Shown in pieces: positions 18,268 through 25,378 of a stretch of 57,906 nt of DNA. Under the pieces are notes generated by a model. That model was not told the DNA's origin. It did no database searches and saw nothing but the letters and a program-made list of their open reading frames with translations. Source of the DNA: CAISOG01 sp044375625 (GTDB taxonomy: Bacteria > Pseudomonadota > Alphaproteobacteria > CAISOG01); NCBI GenBank assembly GCA_044375625.1, contig JBILMH010000006.1:1-57906 (forward strand). The letters are read 5' to 3'. How positions within the stretch are numbered: the first letter of the stretch is position 1; each line of letters starts with the position of its first letter. A program made the translations under genes and the position numbers.

Positions 18268-19629
18268 TTATCGCGGCAGCTTAATGGTGGCCTTTAGCCC
18301 GCCAAGCACCGATTCGCTTAGCAGGATATCGCCGCCATGTTGACGGATTAGATCAAGGGCGATGGTCATGCCCAGGCCATAACCGCCCGTTGCCTGATTG
18401 CGACTGGGCTCTAACCGCTGAAACGGCCGAAAGACGCTGGCACGCTGATCAGCGGGGATGCCGGGCCCATCATCCTCCACCACAATCCAGACTTCATCGC
18501 TTTTGACCTGCGCGCTCAGCCGTACCTGTTGCCCATAGCGCATGGCGTTGGTCAGCAGGTTGCCGATGGCGCGACGAACCGCCTGTGGCCGGATAGAAAA
18601 TTGCACCGATTGTCTGGGCTGGCGCACCTTAATCATCCGATCGGGCAGGCTAAAGGAGTGCGCCATTTCCTGCAGCCAGTCGTTAAGGGAAATGGTTTGC
18701 AGCGTTTCCTCTGCATCACCGCGCACAAAAGCCAAATAGCCTTCGATCATCTGATTCATTTCACTGAGTTCTTGCCGCAAATCATCCTGCATCTGTCCAG
18801 ACGGCAGGCCAGCAATGATAAGGCGCATGCGGGTCAGGGGCGTTCGCAGATCGTGACTGACGTTGCGCAGAATTTCCATCCGCCCTGTCACCTGACGTTG
18901 CAGTCGGTCACGCATGCGGTTAAAGGCCACCGTCACCTGCCGCACCTCCAACGCGCCACTGGGGCGCAGGGCGGGCAAATCAATCCCCCGGCCGACATCA
19001 TCGGCTACCTTGGCCAGCTGTTTCAGCGGCTTAACCTGGTTGCGCATAAACAGCACCGAAATGGTGACGACCAACACGGCTGTGCCCACCATCCACAGGA
19101 TGAAAATATAGGTAGTGGAGCTGAGCACCCGTTCCTGATTGACCTGCACCTGCAACACCCGTTCGCCCCACGGAATCCAGATGTTCAGCTGTTTGGCGTC
19201 GCGATTAATTTCGATGTGCAGGGGGTACAGCAGGGTTTCGTGCAGCGCTTTTTCCAGCAGCCGTTCGGTTTTGTTGTAGGATTCATTGATCGCCAGCTCA
19301 CCACCCGCTGACAAGCTAAGCTGCATTTCCATAATACCCGCCAGCGATTGCACCTGGCGCGGAATGTAATCGGTGTTGGCCTGACCCGCCATCAGCACGG
19401 TTATCACCCGCACCTCATTGGCCAGGGCGTTGGTCAGGCGGCGGGTAACGGTTTCCCAGTGCCGCTCATAGAACACAAAGGCCAGCACCAGTTGCAGGAC
19501 GGCCATTGGCGCGACGATGATCAAAAAGCTTCGGCCAAACAGGCTTTTGGGTAGAAGATCGTGTCGGCGCGGCCATTTGGAATGGATGAAAAACCGAAAT
19601 CGACGCAATAGGCGGCGCGGCATCCTCAT
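18268..19629 (-). CDS. EnvZ-type sensor histidine kinase
   Basis: This inner-membrane kinase senses a signal and phosphorylates the adjacent OmpR-type regulator. Two membrane segments lie at about residues 35-54 and 173-195, with a periplasmic region of about 115 residues between. A HAMP region follows, then the phosphoacceptor motif NVSHDLRTPL (His259) and an ATPase domain with N box NLLTNAMRYG, G1 box DDGPGIP and G2 box GGYGLGM. The length is 453 residues. It overlaps the regulator stop by four bases. The domain layout and H box match EnvZ, but the true signal cannot be told from sequence, so I give no symbol. Confidence 0.95.
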   Translation of the reverse strand: MRMPRRLLRRFRFFIHSKWPRRHDLLPKSLFGRSFLIIVAPMAVLQLVLAFVFYERHWETVTRRLTNALANEVRVITVLMAGQANTDYIPRQVQSLAGIMEMQLSLSAGGELAINESYNKTERLLEKALHETLLYPLHIEINRDAKQLNIWIPWGERVLQVQVNQERVLSSTTYIFILWMVGTAVLVVTISVLFMRNQVKPLKQLAKVADDVGRGIDLPALRPSGALEVRQVTVAFNRMRDRLQRQVTGRMEILRNVSHDLRTPLTRMRLIIAGLPSGQMQDDLRQELSEMNQMIEGYLAFVRGDAEETLQTISLNDWLQEMAHSFSLPDRMIKVRQPRQSVQFSIRPQAVRRAIGNLLTNAMRYGQQVRLSAQVKSDEVWIVVEDDGPGIPADQRASVFRPFQRLEPSRNQATGGYGLGMTIALDLIRQHGGDILLSESVLGGLKATIKLPR

Positions 19630-20387
19630 GCCACGCCCTCCGTTTGCAACCGATAGCCCGCGCCATGCACGGTTTGCAGGTATATAGGGCGGCTGGGATC
19701 GGGCTCTAACCGTTTGCGCAGGCGGGTTACCAGCACATCGACGGCGCGGGAAAGCGGGGATGATCCCGCTGGTTGCAGGGCGTCACGGCTGACGGCCTGA
19801 TTGGGGCTGGACGCCAGTTTTTGCAGCAAGGCTTGTTCGGCCGCGGTCAGGCTTAGCAGCTGGCCATCTTGGCGAACCATGCCCGTCGCGCTGTCCACCG
19901 TGAATCGACCGAATCGCACCCTGGCCGGCACAGCGGGGATAGGATTGGCCGTTGGCGCCGATAGCGGCTGTTGTTGGTTGCGGCGGTGCAAGGCTTTAAG
20001 GCGCAATACCAGCTCTTCAGGCTCAAAAGGCTTAACCAAATAATCCTCAGCCCCCGCCTGCAAGCCGCGCACACGATCGCCAGCCTCACCCAGCGCGGTC
20101 AGCAGCAGCACGGGCAGATCCGCCGAATGATCCAAATCATCGGCGGCGGCGGCACGCCATTCGGCGGTCAGGCTTAGACCATCTTTGCCAGGCATCATGA
20201 CGTCGACCACCGCCAGGTCAAAAGCAAAATAACGACGCAGCAGGTGGGCTTGGTCGGCGTTGGCAGCCTCCGTCACCCAGAATCCCGATTGTTGCAGCAA
20301 TTGACTCAACAAGGCGCGCAGGCGGTCGTCATCATCCACCACCAAAACATGGGGCCAACGGACAGCATCGGAAAGGGCAGCATCCAT
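19626..20387 (-). CDS. OmpR-type response regulator
   Basis: This is a DNA-binding regulator paired with the kinase that overlaps it. The receiver domain (residues about 12-130) has the acidic pocket VVDDDD, phospho-acceptor Asp62 in VVDVMMPGKDG, Thr97 and Lys119 (YLVKP). After a proline- and alanine-rich linker comes a winged-helix domain (VRFGRFTVDSATGMV, then SRAVDVLVTRLRKRLEPDP and VHGAGYRL). The 253-residue length is normal. It likely heads a transcript regulator-kinase-CDPS. Confidence 0.95.
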   Translation of the reverse strand: MDAALSDAVRWPHVLVVDDDDRLRALLSQLLQQSGFWVTEAANADQAHLLRRYFAFDLAVVDVMMPGKDGLSLTAEWRAAAADDLDHSADLPVLLLTALGEAGDRVRGLQAGAEDYLVKPFEPEELVLRLKALHRRNQQQPLSAPTANPIPAVPARVRFGRFTVDSATGMVRQDGQLLSLTAAEQALLQKLASSPNQAVSRDALQPAGSSPLSRAVDVLVTRLRKRLEPDPSRPIYLQTVHGAGYRLQTEGVA

Positions 20388-20693
20388 TTAGTTGTTATGC
20401 CGTATTTGGCGATGGTTGTCATCCGCCTGAGTTTGCCGCGTTGGTAAAACTCCATGGGATTTTGCCGTCTTAGGTTTGCCGCTTTAGGTCGGATCGGTAA
20501 TCAGATGCAGTTTTGGCTTTGACGCATCAACCGCCTTTATCAGCGTGCTAATGCCATCAGAGCTGCCATGCAAATCGGCAATCATTTTTTTTAGCCTTGC
20601 CTTACTGGGCGATTCCAGCATTGTTTCGCGCCACGCGGCCAGCCCCAAATGGTCATCCAATTGGTTGGTAATCGCCAAACGATAGATTAAAAA

Positions 20694-20718
20694 GGGGCCT
20701 ATATATTTAACTAGCCAA
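20694..20718 (+). repeat. Left terminal inverted repeat of the IS1595 element
   Basis: It begins GGGGCCTATATA, then six variable bases, then the conserved TAGCCAA. The copy at 22804-22828 matches it in inverse orientation at 21 of 25 positions. The host target duplication attaaaaa precedes it. Confidence 0.9.
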
Positions 20719-20725
20719 ATAACGC

Positions 20726-20757
20726 TTGACTAGCCGTAATTAGTTGGCTAGTATAAT
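20726..20757 (+). promoter_or_regulatory. Transposase promoter with internal CTAGCC inverted repeat
   Basis: TTGACT (20726-20731) and TATAAT (20752-20757) are 20 bases apart. TAGTAT at 20749 would give a 17-base spacer. The arms ACTAGCC (20729-20735) and GGCTAGT (20746-20752) form an inverted repeat across the spacer and reuse the CTAGCC core of the terminal repeat. This would suit repression by the transposase itself or by a passenger protein, but no binding is shown. Confidence 0.55.
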
Positions 20758-20781
20758 TCCATAACAAGTAGGGATTATACT

Positions 20782-21708
20782 ATGTCCACCGCAGAAACTA
20801 TCAGTTTATATGAATTTTTCAAGCAATTTCCAAATGAGGAAGCGGCTCGTTTATACTTCGAGACTAAACGCTGGAAAGGTACAGTTTCCTGCGGCCATTG
20901 TGGTAGCGTCGATGTTGCTGAATGCAAAGACCATAAACCAATGGCATACCGTTGCCGCGATTGCCGCCAGCATTTCAGTGTTCGCACCGGAACCGTATTA
21001 GCAGAATCACGCCTCCCGCTGCAAAAGTGGTTGATGGCAATTTACATGATGACCACGGCCCGCAAGGGGATTCCATCAACCCAAATGGCGCGTGAACTTG
21101 GTATTACCCAGAAATCCGCATGGTTTTTAGCACAACGTATTCGTGAAACGTGGATGACCTCTTTCAATGGCGATATGGGCAATATAGTCGAAATAGACGA
21201 GTGCTATATCGGCGGAAAAGAGAAAAACAAACACAGCAACAAGAAGTTAAAATCTGGTCGTGGCGCTGTCGGTAAAAAGGCCGTCATCGGTATCTTAGAG
21301 CGCGGTGGTCGTGTAGTCGCTATGCCGGTTCATTCCACGGACCGCGAAACACTACATGGCATCATTAACGCCAATGTGCAGAAGGGCGCTACTGTCTACA
21401 CTGACGAACACCGTTCCTATCTCGGCCTGAGTGGCTATAATCATCATGCCGTATGCCACAGCGTAGGAGAGTACGTCCGCGATCAAGCACATACCAACGG
21501 TGTTGAAAGTTTCTGGGCGCTCCTTAAACGTGGATACAACGGAATTTATCACCACATGAGTCCCAAGCATTTACACCGCTATATTAACGAATTTTCTTTC
21601 CGGCATAATACGGCAGATTCCGGTACAATGGCCTTTATCGACATGACCATAGAAAAAATGCTAAACCGCCGTCTAACCTATAAGGAGCTAATCCATGTCC
21701 CCGCCTAA
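20782..21708 (+). CDS. IS1595-family transposase
   Basis: This 308-residue protein catalyses transposition of the surrounding element. The N-terminal part has a four-cysteine zinc ribbon (CGHCGS near residue 37, YRCRDCRQHF near residue 56). The ISXO2-like DDE domain follows, with acidic residues in IVEIDECYIGGKEKN, VYTDEHRSYL and NGVESFWALLKRGY. The end overlaps the start of the KilA-N gene by 14 bases. It is full length with no frameshift. Confidence 0.95.
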   Translation: MSTAETISLYEFFKQFPNEEAARLYFETKRWKGTVSCGHCGSVDVAECKDHKPMAYRCRDCRQHFSVRTGTVLAESRLPLQKWLMAIYMMTTARKGIPSTQMARELGITQKSAWFLAQRIRETWMTSFNGDMGNIVEIDECYIGGKEKNKHSNKKLKSGRGAVGKKAVIGILERGGRVVAMPVHSTDRETLHGIINANVQKGATVYTDEHRSYLGLSGYNHHAVCHSVGEYVRDQAHTNGVESFWALLKRGYNGIYHHMSPKHLHRYINEFSFRHNTADSGTMAFIDMTIEKMLNRRLTYKELIHVPA

Positions 21709-22597
21709 AGACAAAATCATAGAGCCGATTCCCGATACGATGGAGAATGTCGTCAAAACGCTTGTGAGGTTACCAACCACGGCTCCTAACAAAAAGCCTG
21801 ACGATCCCCAAGGGGAGTTACCTCTAATCGGCCATCAAGTTGAATCTGTGTCCATCGATCAACGGGCAAATGATGGTTATGTGAATGCGACGGCTTTATG
21901 CCAAGCAAGCGGTAAACAGCTTGGGCATTATCTAGAAGTTAAAGCGACACAAGCGTTTTTGACTGAACTTTCAAGCGATATCGGAATTCCGATATCGGAA
22001 TTAGTCCAGATAATCAAAGGGGGTGCGCCACGTATGCAAGGCACTTGGGTTCATCCTCAAGTTGCTATCAACCTAGCGCAATGGGCTTCCCCAAAGTTCG
22101 CGGTACTTGTTTCTAAGTGGGTATTTGAATGGATAAGCGGGGGAATAAAAGACTCTTACAAATTCCCCTACCACATTCGCCGCTATCTCATTAATCGCGG
22201 TAAGATACCATCTACGCACTTTTCAATGCTCGACCAAATGACTTTTAAGCTATTAGGAGCCTTAGAAGCCAAGGGATATGTCATCCCCGCAAATCTTATG
22301 CCTGATATTTCTCTGGGGAAGATATTTTCTGGTTGGTTGAGAGGTAAAGGGCTTAATCCTGATGAATTTCCCACCTATCAACATGACTTTGATGATGGAC
22401 GGCGCCCAGTAGTTGCGGCTCGCCTATATCCAAACGAGCTAATGACAGAATTTAATCTACAGTTAGACACTTGGATAAAAAGCGGCAGAGCATTAGAGTA
22501 CTTTGCAGATAGAGATACCAACGCTATTGAGCCTATAAAGGCTGTATATGCCGAATTGGCTGCACCGGAAAAACATAAACAATTATCACAAAAATAG
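21695..22597 (+). CDS. KilA-N domain protein, IS passenger
   Basis: The 300-residue protein has a KilA-N DNA-binding domain at about residues 50-150 (RANDGYVNATALCQASGKQLG, then GTWVHPQVAINLAQWASPKFAVLVSKWV in two blocks). KilA-N domains are typical of phage and large DNA virus proteins and of phage anti-repressors. The C-terminal half (about 150-300) is not one I can name. It could be a regulator of the element or an anti-phage protein of the BstA kind, which also has an N-terminal KilA-N domain, but I have no alignment to support the latter. It overlaps the transposase end by 14 bases and is followed 9 bases later by a membrane protein. Confidence 0.85.
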   Translation: MSPPKDKIIEPIPDTMENVVKTLVRLPTTAPNKKPDDPQGELPLIGHQVESVSIDQRANDGYVNATALCQASGKQLGHYLEVKATQAFLTELSSDIGIPISELVQIIKGGAPRMQGTWVHPQVAINLAQWASPKFAVLVSKWVFEWISGGIKDSYKFPYHIRRYLINRGKIPSTHFSMLDQMTFKLLGALEAKGYVIPANLMPDISLGKIFSGWLRGKGLNPDEFPTYQHDFDDGRRPVVAARLYPNELMTEFNLQLDTWIKSGRALEYFADRDTNAIEPIKAVYAELAAPEKHKQLSQK

Positions 22598-22606
22598 GGG
22601 GTAATT

Positions 22607-22795
22607 ATGTGGTGGTGGATTGCTGCTTTTTGTGTGGGTTGCTTTATCTGGGGTTGCTTTGACCAGAAGCAATGGCAGAAGGATATAAGTGAAATTATAA
22701 AAGTTATTTTCTGGGGTGGTCTAATACTTATTGGGGCAATTTTTGTAATCGGCGGGATTGCTGGTTGGTTAAAAGAAGGATGGCAACACCTTTAA
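22607..22795 (+). CDS. Small two-helix membrane protein, IS passenger
   Basis: The 62-residue product has two hydrophobic segments (about residues 2-17 and 33-53) joined by a charged loop DQKQWQKDISEI. The start is rich in tryptophan (MWWWIAAFC). GGGGG stands six bases before the ATG, which supports translation. It is the last gene before the right end of the element. The function is unknown; position suggests it works with the KilA-N protein. Confidence 0.65.
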   Translation: MWWWIAAFCVGCFIWGCFDQKQWQKDISEIIKVIFWGGLILIGAIFVIGGIAGWLKEGWQHL

Positions 22796-22803
22796 CTCTA
22801 AAA

Positions 22804-22828
22804 TTGGCTAGACAGGTATATAGGCCCC
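22804..22828 (-). repeat. Right terminal inverted repeat of the IS1595 element
   Basis: Read on the minus strand it starts GGGGCCTATATA and has the inner CTAGCCAA. It is followed on the plus strand by the second copy of the 8-bp target duplication, attaaaaa, at 22829-22836. Confidence 0.9.
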
Positions 22829-23251
22829 ATTAAAAAATACGCCTGGCTGTTGTTTTCCACCAGGATCATCATATCGCCATTGTCTGCATAATACACCACG
22901 TTCCAATAATACAGGCCGGACTTTTCATCCATGGTTTGCAGAATTTTGGTCAAGGTTTTGATGGATTCGTTTTGACCGTGAACATTGTAAAGGCTGTAGT
23001 CAGTCATCTACGTCTCCATTAAAACATCTTTTTACAATAACAAAAAAATCTGAATTATTTTTTAAACATAGAGGCTTTTTAAGCGGAAGATTTGTTCGAT
23101 TTCTTCTGTAATTCTTCTGTGTGCCAAAAAAATTCAATCTTGCGACCATATCACCCGTAAAATTAACCAATCTACAATAATATGTATTTATAGTTGAGTA
23201 TAGCTTCAGGTGTTTCGATTAGTTACTTTTGATCGTCAAGGGAGGAGCGTT

Positions 23252-23587
23252 ATGATTGCATTGCCACCGTTGAGCGGATTGACCGCTTTGTCGCCACCAA
23301 GGCCAATAGCCCAGGAGCAGAATCCTTCCCCCACAGCACCAGCCCTGAAAGAGGGGGCTTCGCCATCTTCGACGTTTTTGGGCAATGATCAGACAACGCC
23401 TAAGCAAATTGCGCCAGGCTATCCATCCCCAGACTATCATTACGATACCTTAACAGGACAGATGGTAATGCAGTTTTTGAACGCCAAAAGTGGGGAGCCA
23501 GAGCTGCAAATTCCTGACACCGCAACCCTGCGCGATCGTGCGGCCAGCATAGCCAACTATCGACCCGCCGACCCAGAGCCCAAATAA
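23252..23587 (+). CDS. Uncharacterised proline-rich protein with FlaG-like end
   Basis: The ATG at 23252 has a strong GGAGG seven bases upstream, so I prefer it to an in-frame start 14 codons earlier. The 111-residue product has a proline- and serine-rich first half with no predicted fold. The C-terminal motif YHYDTLTGQMVMQF followed by ELQIPDTATLRDRAA resembles the beta-strand end shared by FlaG-like and many short alphaproteobacterial hypothetical proteins. There are no flagellar neighbours, so a flagellar role is not implied. A terminator follows. Confidence 0.7.
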   Translation: MIALPPLSGLTALSPPRPIAQEQNPSPTAPALKEGASPSSTFLGNDQTTPKQIAPGYPSPDYHYDTLTGQMVMQFLNAKSGEPELQIPDTATLRDRAASIANYRPADPEPK

Positions 23588-23613
23588 CGGGCTGAAGCAT
23601 CAATTCTGACCCA

Positions 23614-23669
23614 AGCCTTTCACCGCTGTTCCTCAAGGTTATGCCTGGTGGTGAAAGGCTGGTTTTTTT
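23614..23669 (+). terminator. Rho-independent terminator
   Basis: AGCCTTTCACC (23614-23624) pairs perfectly with GGTGAAAGGCT (23650-23660). The 25-base loop is long, and GG plus seven T follow. It ends the short gene at 23252 and lies just before the convergent gatA stop. Confidence 0.8.
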
Positions 23670-23671
23670 GT

Positions 23672-25132
23672 TTAGGCCGTGGCGGTGAATGCCGCCTGAT
23701 GTTCTAGCCCGCTGGCAACCTGCAACACCGTGACCTCATCGAATGGGCGACCAATAATTTGCAGCCCCATCGGCAGCTTGTCGGCGTTCAGGCCGACCGG
23801 CACCGACATGGCGGGCAGACCGGCCAGGCTAGCGGGAATGGTGAAGACATCGTTCTGATACATCTCAATCGGCGACAGGGTTTCCTCCAGCCCAAAGGCC
23901 GCCGTCGGCGCGGTAGGAGCCAGCAGCACGTCGACCTGCTCAAAGGCCTGACGAAAATCTTCGGCAATCAGCGCCCGCACCCGTTGCGCCTTGGTGTAAT
24001 AGGCATCGTAATAGCCCGCCGACAGCACATAGGTGCCGATCAGGATGCGCCGCTTCACCTCACGCCCAAAGCCCTGGCCACGGGTGTTTTCGTACATTTC
24101 ATGCAGAGAATTGCCCGCCGCGCGAAAGCCAAAGCGCACCCCATCATAGCGCGACAAATTGCTTGAGGCCTCGGCCGGCGCAATCACATAGTACACCGCC
24201 ATCGCCGCGCTGGTATGGGGCAGTTGCACCGGCACAATCTCCGCGCCCGCCGCCCGCAACCATTCCTGCCCCTGCTGCCAAAACTGGCGGCATTCGGGGT
24301 TCAGCCCGTCAATATCATACTGTTGGGGAATGCCGATCCGCAGCCCGCGCAGCGACGTCCCCAGCTTTTCTGAGAAATTCGGCACAGCCAAATCGACTGA
24401 GGTGGAATCCTTGGCATCAAAGCCCGCCATCGCCTGCAACATCAGGGCGCAATCGGCCACGTTGCGCGCCAACACCCCCGCCTGATCCAGGCTAGAGGCA
24501 AAGGCGATGGTGCCCCAACGGCTGCAACGGCCATAGGTCGGCTTAATGCCCGCCAAGCCGCAAAAGGCCGCGGGTTGACGGATGGATCCGCCCGTATCAG
24601 TACCGGTGGCGGCCATGGCGATATGGGCGGCAACGGCTGCGGCCGATCCACCGCTGGAACCGCCAGGGGTCAGCCGCACCTTGGGGGCGGATTGGCGTTG
24701 CCAGGGGTTGACCGCCTCCCCATAATAGCTGGTGGCGTTGGTGGATCCCATGGCGAATTCATCCAAATTGGCCTTGCCCAGCGTTACCGCCCCCGCCTGT
24801 TGCAATTTGGCCGAGATGGTCGATTCATAGGGCGGCACAAACGGTTCCAAAATCTTGCTGGCCGCGGTTGTCCGCACCCCCGCCGTGCAGAACAAATCCT
24901 TCATGGCGATGGGGATACCCTCCATCAACCCGGGCGTGCCGCTGTCATAGTTGGCCTGGCTGGCCGCCGCCTGGTTCATCGCCAGCTCGGGCGTCTCGGT
25001 GATATAGGCATTCAGGTGGCGTTTGTCCGCCATCGCCTGCACATGCGCCTGCACCAATTCAGGCACGCTGAATCGCTTAGCCCGCAGGTCGGCCAAGGCC
25101 TGTGTCATTGAAAGTTTGGTTAAATCACTCAT
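23672..25132 (-). CDS. gatA: Asp/Glu-tRNA amidotransferase subunit A
   Basis: GatA is the amidase of GatCAB, which converts Glu-tRNA(Gln) or Asp-tRNA(Asn) to the amide form. The Ser-cisSer-Lys triad is visible in AMKDLFC (Lys), GGSSGGSAAAVAA and TDTGGSIRQPAAFCG (the two serines). I chose the ATG giving MSDLTKLSMTQAL, 12 codons inside the longest frame, which yields 486 residues, the usual size. gatC and gatB are not next to it. Confidence 0.96.
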   Translation of the reverse strand: MSDLTKLSMTQALADLRAKRFSVPELVQAHVQAMADKRHLNAYITETPELAMNQAAASQANYDSGTPGLMEGIPIAMKDLFCTAGVRTTAASKILEPFVPPYESTISAKLQQAGAVTLGKANLDEFAMGSTNATSYYGEAVNPWQRQSAPKVRLTPGGSSGGSAAAVAAHIAMAATGTDTGGSIRQPAAFCGLAGIKPTYGRCSRWGTIAFASSLDQAGVLARNVADCALMLQAMAGFDAKDSTSVDLAVPNFSEKLGTSLRGLRIGIPQQYDIDGLNPECRQFWQQGQEWLRAAGAEIVPVQLPHTSAAMAVYYVIAPAEASSNLSRYDGVRFGFRAAGNSLHEMYENTRGQGFGREVKRRILIGTYVLSAGYYDAYYTKAQRVRALIAEDFRQAFEQVDVLLAPTAPTAAFGLEETLSPIEMYQNDVFTIPASLAGLPAMSVPVGLNADKLPMGLQIIGRPFDEVTVLQVASGLEHQAAFTATA

Positions 25133-25307
25133 GCGAAACAGTGTTACGAACCTGCCCGCCGCCGTCAAGCCGCTTTAAGGCGCGATAATGAAAAAAACCG
25201 TGTTGGGGCTGACTGGGGGGGGATTGACACTCCAGCCCAACGGTAGGGGGACGGGTTGATTGACCAGCCCAGCAAAATATTTCATCGCCGCAAAAAAAAC
25301 TTTTAAA

Positions 25308-25335
25308 TTGACAATTTTATTTTTTTATGAATAAT
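25308..25335 (+). promoter_or_regulatory. Sigma-70-type promoter of the HEAT/pentapeptide gene
   Basis: TTGACA (25308-25313) is 16 bases from AATAAT (25330-25335), in AT-rich DNA, 43 bases before the ATG. Upstream at 25199-25245 is an imperfect GC-rich inverted repeat (TTGGGGCTG against CAGCCCAA) with no T-run. Confidence 0.6.
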
Positions 25336-25378
25336 ATTTTTCAAATTGTTATTAACAAAAGCTTAAAGATGCTTTTTG

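Larger units (their letters stand above)
20694..22828 (+). mobile_element. IS1595-family element with passenger genes
   Basis: The element is 2,135 bp. It is bounded by imperfect inverted repeats of about 25 bp (20694-20718 and 22804-22828), which share GGGGCCTATATA and an inner CTAGCCAA with 21 of 25 positions matching. The direct repeat attaaaaa lies just outside each end (20686-20693 and 22829-22836), and an 8-bp duplication is the known size for IS1595. Inside are a transposase, a KilA-N protein and a small membrane protein, all on the plus strand and close packed. Both ends and the transposase are intact, so it may be active. Confidence 0.92.
20484..23007 (-). pseudogene. 126-codon gene split by the IS1595 element
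   Basis: The 5' part lies at 22829-23007 and the 3' part at 20484-20693. Removing bases 20694-22828 and one copy of the 8-bp duplication joins them in the same frame, reading ...NNSQAYFL-IYRLAITNQLDDH..., for one uninterrupted 126-residue product from MTDYSLYNVHG to KPKLHLITDPT. No further disabling change is seen, so the insertion is recent. I do not recognise the family. It has no signal peptide or membrane segment. It lies 96 bases upstream of the OmpR-type regulator on the same strand. Confidence 0.75.

Noticed and set aside
18529..19311. Open plus-strand frame of 260 codons opposite the histidine kinase
   Set aside because: It is the antisense shadow of a complete kinase gene. Its composition (His, Gln and Leu rich) is typical of such shadows.
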